Below, piece by piece: positions 1 through 7,532 of a stretch of 14,700 bases of DNA. Origin of the DNA: Bifidobacteriaceae bacterium (GTDB taxonomy: Bacteria > Actinomycetota > Actinomycetes > Actinomycetales > WQXJ01). The position numbers were made by a program, and so were the translations under genes. The notes under the pieces were generated by a model. It had not been told where the DNA came from, did no database searches, and saw nothing but the letters and a program-made list of their open reading frames with translations. The number at the start of each line of letters is the position of its first letter. Positions within the stretch are counted from its first letter, which is position 1. Where the stretch lies: positions 1 to 14,700 of the forward strand of contig JAITJY010000390.1 in NCBI GenBank assembly GCA_031278675.1. Direction: 5' to 3'.

Positions 1-275
1 AACACTCCGGCCGGGCCACATCCACTCCCGGGACCGCCCAACCAGTCGGGTCGCCCGCACGGCGCGCGCGACTGGGTTCAACCCCAGCGGCCATTGGGCT
101 CTCCCCGCCACCAACATGCGGCGGCCGGGGCGTATCCACTCCCGGGGCCACCCAAGCGGGGGTCTCGGCGGGGGTGGCCCCGCGCCCGGATTGGGGAGCC
201 GTACCACTCGGGTTACAGGAGGGAGAACACACCTCTATCCTACACCGACGACCGTTCGACCATAACCTTTTGTAG
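1..275. other. Upstream region, possible end of an unrecognised gene
   Basis: No recognisable protein. All three plus-strand frames stay open for most of the stretch; the first stops are TAA at 263-265 in one frame and TAG at 273-275 in another, and the third runs on into hpf. The region could hold the proline/arginine-rich tail of an upstream plus-strand gene, but no frame stands out by codon use. It contains two imperfect copies of a roughly 34-bp sequence (8-41 and 122-155, five mismatches). The 114-bp offset is a multiple of three, which fits a coding repeat without proving one. Confidence 0.3.
8..155. repeat. Imperfect direct repeat, two copies 114 bp apart
   Basis: Copies at 8-41 and 122-155 share the core ATCCACTCCCGGG (in copy 1; copy 2 reads TATCCACTCCCGGGG) and match at about 29 of 34 positions. 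The spacing equals 38 codons, so any reading frame is kept between copies. Confidence 0.6.
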
Positions 276-290
276 CGCAACTGTTACAAA
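269..290. promoter_or_regulatory. Inverted repeat, candidate operator upstream of hpf
   Basis: The arms are TTTGTAGC (269-276) and GTTACAAA (283-290), with a 6-nt centre and one mismatched pair out of eight. This is the size and symmetry of a dimeric repressor site. It lies about 225 nt before the hpf start. The binding protein is unknown. Confidence 0.35.
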
Positions 291-309
291 CCAAACCAAG
301 CCTCCTACG

Positions 310-371
310 ACACCCCAAACCGGCCCCGAAAACACCCTAAGCCAACCCCGAAAACACCCCAAATCACCCAC
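310..371 (+). repeat. 22-bp tandem repeat, about 2.8 copies, A/C-rich
   Basis: Units start at 310, 332 and 354, each opening with ACACCC. A perfect 14-mer CCCCGAAAACACCC occurs at 324-337 and 346-359. The surrounding 286-371 stretch is almost free of G and T on the plus strand, so the RNA would be unstructured and C-rich, the kind of sequence Rho prefers. That functional reading is inference. Confidence 0.7.
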
Positions 372-425
372 AGATAGGGGAGGAGATCCGTCTATTCACC
401 GGATTCCCAGGACGGGAGGCGGGGG

Positions 426-503
426 ATGCGGACCTCGGGAATTGCGGCAGTTGGTTGGGCCGTCCGGCGCCGGGCGGGCCGAGCAGGGCGGCGGATCGGC
501 TAA
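426..503 (+). CDS. Possible 25-codon leader ORF before hpf
   Basis: ATG at 426 is preceded by a strong Shine-Dalgarno, GGGAGG at 414-419, with 6-nt spacing. The ORF encodes MRTSGIAAVGWAVRRRAGRA plus RRIG and stops at TAA 501-503, only 10 nt before the hpf ATG. The hpf ribosome site AGGTGG (507-512) starts 3 nt after this stop. The peptide resembles nothing I know. It may exist only to couple translation to hpf, or it may be chance in GC-rich DNA. Confidence 0.33.
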   Translation: MRTSGIAAVGWAVRRRAGRAGRRIG

Positions 504-513
504 CGTAGGTGGA

Positions 514-1188
514 ATGGATATTGTCGTAGCCAGCCGCCATTCTCAGATTCCCGAGCGGTTCCGTGAGTTCGCTTCTACCAAGCTTGCCAAGATCGCCCAA
601 TATGACTCGCAAGCCCAACTGGTCCAGGTCGAGGTGGTGCATGAAAACAATCCGCGCATGGCCGAGATCGCGGAGACCGTCGAGATCACCGTACGCGGAA
701 AAGGACCCGTGATCAGGGCAGAAGCCTCCGCCGGAGATGTCTTCTCGGCCTTCGATGTGGCGATGGGCAAGCTGATGCAACAAGAGCGGCGCGCCAAGGA
801 CCGGCGCAAATCCAAACACAAGATGACCCGCCGCCAAGCCCAAGCCTTCGACCAGGCACTGGCACAAAGCGATTCGGGAGTGACCGACGCGCCCGCAGTC
901 CTGGCGCCGCCCGAGGTCCTCGAAGCGGAGGTGCTCCCAGACACCACGCCAGAGTCGGCCGCACCGCGCGTCAAAGAATCAGTCCTGGCGGACTCACCAG
1001 TGGTGATCCGCGAGAAGGTGCACCAGGCGGCACCCATGACCGTTGAGCAGGCGATCTACGAGATGGAGTTGGTGGGTCACCCGTTCTTCTTGTTCGTCGA
1101 CCAGGCTTCCGGCCTGCCGTCGGTGTTGTACCACCGGCACGGCTGGACCTACGGCGTGTTGCGCTTGGAGACAACCCCCGCCAATTAG
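514..1188 (+). CDS. hpf: Ribosome hibernation promoting factor, long form
   Basis: A 224-residue protein that binds the 30S subunit and drives pairing of idle 70S ribosomes into 100S dimers in stationary phase or stress. The N-terminal S30AE domain (about 1-105) opens with MDIVVASRHSQIPERFREF and ends in a basic tail (ERRAKDRRKSKHK). A variable linker follows. The dimerisation domain is at 163-224, with the family pattern PMTVEQAIYEMELVGHPFFLF and a terminal YGVLRLE. The ATG at 514 was chosen because MDIVV is the usual family start; the frame is open far upstream but that part has no homology. AGGTGG (507-512) sits only 1 nt from the ATG, unusually close. TAACGT (501-506) is a TANNNT box 7 nt before the ATG, so a leaderless transcript is an alternative. 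Long HPF next to secA is a common actinobacterial pairing. The stop is TAG. Confidence 0.93.
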   Translation: MDIVVASRHSQIPERFREFASTKLAKIAQYDSQAQLVQVEVVHENNPRMAEIAETVEITVRGKGPVIRAEASAGDVFSAFDVAMGKLMQQERRAKDRRKSKHKMTRRQAQAFDQALAQSDSGVTDAPAVLAPPEVLEAEVLPDTTPESAAPRVKESVLADSPVVIREKVHQAAPMTVEQAIYEMELVGHPFFLFVDQASGLPSVLYHRHGWTYGVLRLETTPAN

Positions 1189-1242
1189 CCGGCGCTAGCA
1201 GCGGGGGCCACACCAGTTGGATTTCAAGGGAAAGCAGATGAT

Positions 1243-4200
1243 GTGGCCGGTTTGATGGACAAGATCCTGCGCATGGGCGAAGGCAAAGTGCTGCGCCGCC
1301 TGCAAGGGATAGTTGAGCAGGTAAACGCCCTGGAGCCAGCCTTTCATGATATGTCGGATGAAGAGCTGAAAGAAGAAACCGGGCGGTTCAAGGAGCGCCA
1401 CGCCCAAGGCGAGACGCTTGATGACCTGCTACCCGAAGCCTTCGCTGCGGTCCGTGAGGCAGCTCAGCGCACCTTAGGCCAGCGCCACTTCGACGTCCAG
1501 ATCATGGGTGGCGCGGCCCTCCACCTTGGCAATATCGCAGAAATGAAGACGGGTGAGGGCAAGACCCTCGTTGCCACGCTTCCAGCTTATTTGAACGCAT
1601 TGAGCGGCGATGGCGTGCACATCGTTACGGTCAACGACTACCTCGCCTCATACCAGAGCGAGTTGATGGGCCGGGTATTTCGTTTCCTTGGGTTGACCAC
1701 CGGCTGCATCTTGGTGGGGCAGAGTCCCGCTGAACGGCGGCGGGAATACGCCTGTGATATCACCTATGGCACCAACAATGAATTTGGGTTCGACTACCTC
1801 CGCGACAATATGGCCTGGAAAGCCGATGACCTGGTTCAACGCGGCCACAATTATGTGATCGTGGATGAGGTGGACTCGATCTTGATTGACGAAGCGCGGA
1901 CGCCGTTGATTATTTCAGGGCCGGCTCAGGGCGATGTTAACAAGTGGTATGCGGAATTTGCCCGGTTGGCCCGGATCATGAAACCAGGCGAAGACTACGA
2001 AGTGGATTTGAAGAAGCGCACCGTCGGGGTCCTCGAGTCCGGGATTGAGCTGGTCGAAGACCACCTTGGTATTGACAATCTTTACGAATCGGTCAACACG
2101 TCGCTGGTTGGGTTTCTCAATAACGCGATCCGTGCTAAGGAACTGTTCCACCTTGACAAGGACTATGTTGTGCTGCGCGGGGAAGTGCTGATTGTTGATG
2201 AGCACACTGGCCGGGTCTTGCCTGGCCGGCGCTACTCCGAGGGCATGCACCAATCAATCGAAGCCAAAGAGGGCGTCGAAATCAAACCCGAAAACCAGAC
2301 GCTGGCCACCATTACCCTGCAGAACTATTTCAGGTTGTATAAGAAGCTGTCCGGGATGACCGGCACAGCCGAAACCGAAGCCGCCGAGTTCGCTTCGACC
2401 TACAAAATTGGCGTGGTGCCGATCCCCACCAACATGACAATGATCCGCCTTGACCAGCCGGACCTGGTCTACAAGGGAGAATCAGGCAAATGGGATGCTG
2501 TGGTGAGCGACATCACCGAACGCTATGACAAAGGTCAGCCGGTGTTGGTGGGCACCACATCGGTCGAAAAATCCGAATACTTGTCAGGTTTGCTGAAGAA
2601 GAAGGGCATTCCGCACTCGGTATTGAACGCGAAACAGCACCGCCGCGAAGCGGAGATCGTCGCGGAGGCCGGGCGCAAGGGCGCTATTACGGTGGCCACC
2701 AACATGGCGGGGCGCGGGACGGATATCATGTTGGGCGGCAACGCCGAGCACCGCGCTATCCAGGCCCTCGCGGGGCAGGGACTGGATCCCGACGAGAATC
2801 CCACCGAATATGAAGCGGCCTGGCCTGCGGCCTTGGCTTCCGCCAAGGAGTCCGTTGCGGCGGAACACGAAGAAGTGGTGGGCCTCGGCGGTCTTTATGT
2901 GCTCGGCACGGAACGCCACGAATCGCGGCGGATCGACAACCAGTTGCGCGGCCGGTCCGGCCGCCAAGGCGACCCCGGTGAATCCCGCTTCTATTTGTCT
3001 CTCCAAGATGATTTGATGCGGCGGTTCAACTCAGCCCTGACCGAACGTGTCATGACCATGACCGGATTCCCGGATGATTTGCCGCTCGAATCGAAAATGG
3101 TGACCCGTGGGATTGCTTCTGCCCAGGCGCAGGTGGAGGCCACGAACTTCGAGATCCGGAAGAACGTGTTGAAGTATGACGACGTGATGAATAACCAACG
3201 TTCTGTGGTTTATTCCGTGCGCCGCGCTATTTTGCACGGCGAAGATATCGAGGACCGCATCCAGGGTTTCTTGGACGATGTCGTCGAGAGCTTTGTGCGG
3301 CCCGCCGTGGCCGCCGCAGCCCCCGAAGAATGGGACCTGGACGTGTTGTGGGCCGGCCTGAAGGAGGTCTTCCCGGCCACCATCACCGCAGATGACCTGA
3401 TCGCGGAGGTCGGGTCGAAACGCGCCCTGACCGCAGCACTGCTGGAGCGCGAACTCAAGGCGGACATCCATCTCGCCTATGAGACCCGCGAGGCGGAACT
3501 TACCAGTGATGTGATGCGGGACCTGGAGCGCCGTGTACTGCTCGCTGTGTTGGACCGCAAGTGGCGCGAACATCTTTACGAGATGGACTACCTTAAAGAG
3601 GGCATTGGCCTCCGCGCGATGGCGCAGCGCGACCCGCTAGTCGAATACCAACGTGAGGGCTACCGCATGTTCCAGTCGATGGACGAGGCGATCAAAGAAC
3701 AGGTGGTCGGCTACCTGTTCAACCTCGAGGTTGTGCGCGAACCCGCCCCAGGGGCCGCGCCCGCATCCGCCCCTGGTACAGCGCCCGGTACCCGGCTTGC
3801 GTCCGGCACTGCGTCCGGCACTGCGTCCGGCACCGTGCCCGCAGCGGCGGCCAGCCCCGCCGGGTCCGCCGCAGGCGGCCCCACCGGCCAGGCGGATCAG
3901 GCGCGGAGGAGCGCACAGCCCACCCAGGGCAAGCAGCGCGCGGCGAAGGGAACGCGGGCGGGCCAGACAGGCCAGCGGACTCAGTCGACCGGGAAGAACG
4001 CCGGCGCCGCGCGCCAGACCACCACGCTCGGTTCGGCGGCGGCGGCCCGGGTCGTGGCCAAGGGCCTTGAAGCGCCCCCGCCCGCCCCCGGCGCCCTGCA
4101 GTATTCGGCCCCTGACCAGGACGGTGGCGCTGCTCCGGTGGTGCGCCGGGTCCAAGGCGGCGCCGCCGCCCGGACCGCAGCCGCAGCCGCCGAACAAGCG

Positions 4201-4293
4201 GGCGAGGCCTACCCCGGCACGGGCCTGAACCAACCCTGCCCGTGCGGCAGCGGCAAGAAGTACAAGATGTGCCACGGCCGTAAACGGCAATAG
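1243..4293 (+). CDS. secA: Protein translocase ATPase SecA
   Basis: The motor of the Sec pathway, pushing unfolded preproteins through SecYEG using ATP. At 1016 residues it is about 115 longer than E. coli SecA. Walker A is GEGKT (104-108), Walker B DEVD (208-211), and GTNNEFGFDYLRDNM, ATNMAGRGTDIMLGGN and GRSGRQGDPGESRFYLSLQDD are all intact, so both helicase lobes, the preprotein cross-linking domain and the helical scaffold are present. After about residue 830 comes a disordered Ala/Pro/Gly/Gln-rich linker holding ASGT three times (853-864). The extreme C-terminus is the zinc-binding motif C999-x-C1001...C1010-H1011, which in other SecA proteins contacts SecB or phospholipid. The start is GTG 1243, with AAGGGA 5' of it (1226-1231); ATG 1255 (MDKIL) is in frame but about 20 nt from that site. 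The gene lies 54 nt after hpf. The stop is TAG. Confidence 0.98.
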   Translation: MAGLMDKILRMGEGKVLRRLQGIVEQVNALEPAFHDMSDEELKEETGRFKERHAQGETLDDLLPEAFAAVREAAQRTLGQRHFDVQIMGGAALHLGNIAEMKTGEGKTLVATLPAYLNALSGDGVHIVTVNDYLASYQSELMGRVFRFLGLTTGCILVGQSPAERRREYACDITYGTNNEFGFDYLRDNMAWKADDLVQRGHNYVIVDEVDSILIDEARTPLIISGPAQGDVNKWYAEFARLARIMKPGEDYEVDLKKRTVGVLESGIELVEDHLGIDNLYESVNTSLVGFLNNAIRAKELFHLDKDYVVLRGEVLIVDEHTGRVLPGRRYSEGMHQSIEAKEGVEIKPENQTLATITLQNYFRLYKKLSGMTGTAETEAAEFASTYKIGVVPIPTNMTMIRLDQPDLVYKGESGKWDAVVSDITERYDKGQPVLVGTTSVEKSEYLSGLLKKKGIPHSVLNAKQHRREAEIVAEAGRKGAITVATNMAGRGTDIMLGGNAEHRAIQALAGQGLDPDENPTEYEAAWPAALASAKESVAAEHEEVVGLGGLYVLGTERHESRRIDNQLRGRSGRQGDPGESRFYLSLQDDLMRRFNSALTERVMTMTGFPDDLPLESKMVTRGIASAQAQVEATNFEIRKNVLKYDDVMNNQRSVVYSVRRAILHGEDIEDRIQGFLDDVVESFVRPAVAAAAPEEWDLDVLWAGLKEVFPATITADDLIAEVGSKRALTAALLERELKADIHLAYETREAELTSDVMRDLERRVLLAVLDRKWREHLYEMDYLKEGIGLRAMAQRDPLVEYQREGYRMFQSMDEAIKEQVVGYLFNLEVVREPAPGAAPASAPGTAPGTRLASGTASGTASGTVPAAAASPAGSAAGGPTGQADQARRSAQPTQGKQRAAKGTRAGQTGQRTQSTGKNAGAARQTTTLGSAAAARVVAKGLEAPPPAPGALQYSAPDQDGGAAPVVRRVQGGAAARTAAAAAEQAGEAYPGTGLNQPCPCGSGKKYKMCHGRKRQ
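3799..3834 (+). repeat. 12-bp tandem repeat x3 inside secA
   Basis: Three near-perfect copies of GCGTCCGGCACT (the last ends in C) encode ASGT-ASGT-ASGT in the disordered SecA linker. The unit is a multiple of three, so copy-number change would lengthen the linker without a frameshift. Confidence 0.85.
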
Positions 4294-4320
4294 CTTGGAG
4301 TCAAGACTCGGTCGGCCTTG

Positions 4321-4333
4321 TACCATTGCCCGG
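4321..4333 (+). promoter_or_regulatory. Leaderless-type -10 element for argS
   Basis: TACCAT (4321-4326) matches TANNNT and is followed by six bases and then the GTG at 4333. That spacing would put the first transcribed base at or next to the start codon. No SD sequence lies in the normal window. A good -35 is not visible; TTGGAG at 4295-4300 would need a 20-nt spacer. Confidence 0.4.
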
Positions 4334-5994
4334 TGACTCCTAAGGAACTGAGCGAACTGTTGGCGCGGGCCATCGCCGCAGCCGTCGCAGACGGCGCTGT
4401 GGCATTTGACCAGGGCGGACCGGACTGCGAGATCAAGGTTGAACGCCCCCGCGGGCAAGGCCACGGCGACTGGTCCACCAACCTGGCCCTCCGCAACGCC
4501 AAGCGGGCGGGCTTGGCGCCCAGGCAACTGGCTGAGGTCCTCAAACCGTATATCGAACGCGCCCCCGCCATCGCCGCCGTTGAAATCGCCGGCCCCGGGT
4601 TCATCAACCTGACCTTGGCGAAAGGCGCTGCCGGGGCCCTCGCCCAAGAAATTGTCCGGGCGGGCGGGGCCTACGGCTGGGGCACGCACCTGGCCGGTCA
4701 GCACATCAACATTGAGTTTGTCTCCGCGAACCCGACCGGCCCCGTCCATCTGGCAGGGGCCCGGTGGGCCGCCGTCGGCGACACGCTGGCCAGGGCTTTT
4801 ACCGCCCAGGGGGCTAGTGTGACCAAGGAGTATTACTTCAATGACCACGGAGCCCAAATTGACCGCTTCGCTCAGTCGCTGTTCGCTGCGGCTCACGGCG
4901 AACCCACGCCCCAAGACGGCTACGGTGGCGCTTATATCCAGGAGTTGGCGGACTCGATTGTCCGCCAAGACCGCACCATCTTGGAATTGGAGCCGCCGGC
5001 CCAATTGGAGGCCTTCCGCGAACGCGGTGTTGCCGCAATGTTCCCCGAGATCAAACGCACGCTCCACGATTTCCGGGTTGATTTCGACGTTTATTTCCAC
5101 GAGCAATCACTTCACGAATCCGGTGCTGTGGCCCAGGCAATTGAGCAACTGAAGCACGGTGGTCACCTCTATGAAAAGGACGGCGCCTGGTGGCTCGCGT
5201 CCACCACATTCGGGGATGACCGCGATAGGGTAGTGATTAAGCAAGACGGGACACCGGCCTATATTGCGGCAGATATTGCGTATTTCAAAGATAAACGCGC
5301 CCGGGGTGCTGACCTTGCAATTTATCTGCTCGGAGCGGATCATCACGGCTATATTGCGCGGCTCAAAGCGGCCGCCGAAGCCCTAGGGGATCAGCCTGAA
5401 GCCGTCGAGGTCCTGATTGGGCAAATGGTGTTCTTGGCTCAAGGCGGCCAACGCGTCAAAATGTCGAAGCGCGCTGGCACGGTGGTCACTTTGGAGGATT
5501 TGACGGAGGCGATCGGTGTGGATGGTGCCCGCTATGCGTTGGTGCGTTCTTCAATCGACTCGCCGCTGGAGATTGACCTGGATTTGTGGGCGTCGCAGAC
5601 CAATGAAAACCCGGTCTATTACGTGCAATACGCGCACGCGAGGACCAGTTCGGTGGGCCGGAAAGCGGCCACGGCCGGTGTCAACCGGGCTGACGGGTTC
5701 GCCCCGCAAACCCTGGAACACCCGTCGGAAGCAATACTGTTGGGCGTGCTGGCAAGCTTCCCGGGCGTCATCGTGCAAGCGGCCGGACTACGCGAACCGC
5801 ACCGCATTGCCCGCTACCTCGAAGAACTCGCCTCCGCCTACCACAAGTGGTACGACCAATGCCGGGTGATTCCGCTGGTAGGCGAGCCGATCACCGCCAC
5901 CCACCGCACCCGCCTGTGGTTGAATGACGCGGTGCGCCAAGTCCTCGCAAACGGCCTCGGCCTGCTCGGCGTGAGCGCCCCGGAAAGGATGTGA
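4333..5994 (+). CDS. argS: Arginyl-tRNA synthetase
   Basis: A class I aminoacyl-tRNA synthetase that charges tRNA-Arg with arginine in the cytoplasm; 553 residues. An N-terminal additional domain (about 1-115, with VERPRGQGHGDWSTNLAL) is followed by the catalytic core. The HIGH-type signature reads HLAG (139-142) in NPTGPVHLAGARWAAVGD, similar to the HIGG form usual in actinobacteria. The KMSK loop is intact (376-379, KMSKRAGT). The C-terminal DALR anticodon-binding domain starts around NPVYYVQYAHAR, and the protein ends in ERM as is typical. GTG 4333 was chosen because MTPKELSELL matches the family start; an in-frame TTG at 4318 adds only five residues. It follows secA by 39 nt with no clear terminator, and lysA begins 1 nt after its TGA, so argS-lysA is a tight operon. 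Confidence 0.97.
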   Translation: MTPKELSELLARAIAAAVADGAVAFDQGGPDCEIKVERPRGQGHGDWSTNLALRNAKRAGLAPRQLAEVLKPYIERAPAIAAVEIAGPGFINLTLAKGAAGALAQEIVRAGGAYGWGTHLAGQHINIEFVSANPTGPVHLAGARWAAVGDTLARAFTAQGASVTKEYYFNDHGAQIDRFAQSLFAAAHGEPTPQDGYGGAYIQELADSIVRQDRTILELEPPAQLEAFRERGVAAMFPEIKRTLHDFRVDFDVYFHEQSLHESGAVAQAIEQLKHGGHLYEKDGAWWLASTTFGDDRDRVVIKQDGTPAYIAADIAYFKDKRARGADLAIYLLGADHHGYIARLKAAAEALGDQPEAVEVLIGQMVFLAQGGQRVKMSKRAGTVVTLEDLTEAIGVDGARYALVRSSIDSPLEIDLDLWASQTNENPVYYVQYAHARTSSVGRKAATAGVNRADGFAPQTLEHPSEAILLGVLASFPGVIVQAAGLREPHRIARYLEELASAYHKWYDQCRVIPLVGEPITATHRTRLWLNDAVRQVLANGLGLLGVSAPERM

Positions 5995-5995
5995 C

Positions 5996-7411
5996 ATGCC
6001 CACCCACGAAGCCGGCGCCCTGCACGCTGGCATCCCTGCCCCCGCCTGGCTGGAGGTCCCCGCCGACGTGAACGCACTGTTCCAGCCGCTTTGGCCGCGC
6101 ACCGCCTTCAAGAAGGACGATGCCGTGCTCCAAGTCGGCGGGATCACCGTCACGGATCTAGCAGCCCAAGTTGGCACCCCCGCCTATGTGGTCGATGAAA
6201 CAGACTTCCGGGCCCGGGCGACCGAATTCAAGGAATCGTTTGCTACCGCGTTCGCGGACCTCGCCGGGGCCAGGGTGCACTACGCCTCGAAAGCACTGAT
6301 CACGGTCGGGATAGCCCGCTGGCTGGTCGAAGACGGCCTGGCGGTCGATGTGAGTTCGGCCGGCGAATTGGAGATTGTCACCCGCGCCGGGATGCCGCCC
6401 GATCGGATCACGGTGCACGGGTCGAACAAGCGGGACGCCTACTTGGAGCGGGCACTGGCCACCGGTGTGGGCCGGATCGTGGTCGATTCACTCCAGGAGA
6501 TTGACCAGGTTGAACGCATCGCAGCAGCCACCTCCACGGTGGCCCCGGTGCAGCTACGCTGCTCAATCGGGATCGAGGCGCACACCCATGAGTTCATCGC
6601 GACCTCACATGAGGACCAGAAGTTTGGGCTGTCGCTGGCGGACGGCCAGGCGATGGAGGGTGCGCGCCGGGCCGCCGCAGCGCCGCACATCGAGTTCTTG
6701 GGCATCCATTCGCACATCGGATCGCAGATCTTCGACGTTGAGGCGTTTGCTCAAGCGATCAGGCGGCTCGTCAAATTCACTGCGTTGCTCGACGCCAGCC
6801 TTGGCGGGCCACTAACAGAACTGGGTCTGGGCGGCGGCTTCGGTGTGGCTTACACCACGGGCCATGACCCAATGCCCATCCCGGAGATTGCGCAGGGCAT
6901 GGCGGACCTGGTGGCCCGCGAATGCCAGCGGGAAAAGATCGGGGTGCCGCATGTCAGCGTGGAGCCGGGGCGCGCCATCGCCGGTCCTGCCGGAATCACC
7001 ATTTACACGGTTGGTGTGGTCAAGGAAGTCACCATCCCTGGCGGAGGGAAACGGCTCTATGTCAGTGTGGACGGCGGCATGAGTGACAACATCCGCACGG
7101 CGCTGTACGGCGCGGACTATTCGGCCACGTTGGCGTCACGCCGCTCCGCCGCCCCGCCGCGCTTGGCTCGGGTGGTCGGGGTGCATTGTGAAGCGGGCGA
7201 TATTGTGGTCGAAGACGAGTATCTCCCGGCCGACATAGCCGCCGGGGATATCCTCGCTGTGCCTGTGACCGGCGCATATTGCCACTCGATGGGATCGAAC
7301 TACAACCAGGTGCCGCGCCCACCCATCGTGGCGGTCCGGGACGGCTTGGCTAACGTGCTGGTCAGACGTGAGACCCAGGCAGACCTCTTGGCGCGCGACC
7401 TGTACGCTTAG
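5996..7411 (+). CDS. lysA: Diaminopimelate decarboxylase
   Basis: A PLP enzyme for the last step of lysine synthesis, meso-diaminopimelate to L-lysine plus CO2; 471 residues. It is a fold III (alanine-racemase-like) decarboxylase. The PLP lysine is K99 in YASKA. HSHIGSQI (238-245), the phosphate-binding GLGGGFG (277-283) and EPGR (323-326) are present. The C-terminal active-site motif is HCEAGD with C398 (the family usually has HCESGD), followed by AVPVTGAYCHSMGSNYN. The ATG at 5996 is 1 nt after the argS stop, with GGAAAGGA (5982-5989) as SD. About 60 residues precede the conserved core, normal for actinobacterial LysA. The argS-lysA pairing is known in several actinobacteria. The stop is TAG. 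Confidence 0.97.
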   Translation: MPTHEAGALHAGIPAPAWLEVPADVNALFQPLWPRTAFKKDDAVLQVGGITVTDLAAQVGTPAYVVDETDFRARATEFKESFATAFADLAGARVHYASKALITVGIARWLVEDGLAVDVSSAGELEIVTRAGMPPDRITVHGSNKRDAYLERALATGVGRIVVDSLQEIDQVERIAAATSTVAPVQLRCSIGIEAHTHEFIATSHEDQKFGLSLADGQAMEGARRAAAAPHIEFLGIHSHIGSQIFDVEAFAQAIRRLVKFTALLDASLGGPLTELGLGGGFGVAYTTGHDPMPIPEIAQGMADLVARECQREKIGVPHVSVEPGRAIAGPAGITIYTVGVVKEVTIPGGGKRLYVSVDGGMSDNIRTALYGADYSATLASRRSAAPPRLARVVGVHCEAGDIVVEDEYLPADIAAGDILAVPVTGAYCHSMGSNYNQVPRPPIVAVRDGLANVLVRRETQADLLARDLYA

Positions 7412-7429
7412 CGGTGGATTACCGCCCGG

Positions 7430-7515
7430 AGCCTTGATCTGCCGACAACTGCGGTAGCGAGCGGCGCAGTAGGCGAGGATTAGTGGATCGAGGCTAAGCC
7501 ACTAGGAACAAGCCT
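7430..7515 (+). promoter_or_regulatory. Structured leader of hom with competing hairpins
   Basis: Stem A pairs AGCCTTGATC (7430-7439) with GATCGAGGCT (7486-7495): 10 pairs with one G-U, extendable by three more including wobbles. It encloses a small hairpin CTGCG (7449-7453)/CGCAG (7465-7469). Stem B pairs TAGTGG (7481-7486) with CCACTA (7499-7504), and stem C pairs AGGCT (7491-7495) with AGCCT (7511-7515). Stems A and C use the same AGGCT, and B overlaps A, so they exclude each other. No U-tract follows, so any control would act on translation or Rho rather than an intrinsic terminator. I recognise no named riboswitch or leader peptide. Confidence 0.4.
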
Positions 7516-7532
7516 GACTGAAGGAGTTGGAT

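Noticed and set aside
70..95. tRNA T-arm-like CTGGG-TTCAAC-CCCAG
   Set aside because: The loop has 6 nt rather than 7, and no matching acceptor, D or anticodon arms are found around it.
94..513. 140-residue N-terminal extension of HPF
   Set aside because: The frame is open, but the extension is low complexity, crosses the A/C-rich leader and has no family match; HPF proteins begin at MDIVV.
3637..5106. Long minus-strand open frame (489 codons) opposite the end of secA and the start of argS
   Set aside because: It is antisense to two certain genes, has a low-complexity Gly/Ala/Arg product and no domain; a shadow of high-GC coding DNA.
7411..7425. Intrinsic terminator after lysA (GCGGT-N5-ACCGC)
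   Set aside because: Only a 5-bp stem and no U-tract; too weak to call, though it may be part of the hom leader structure.
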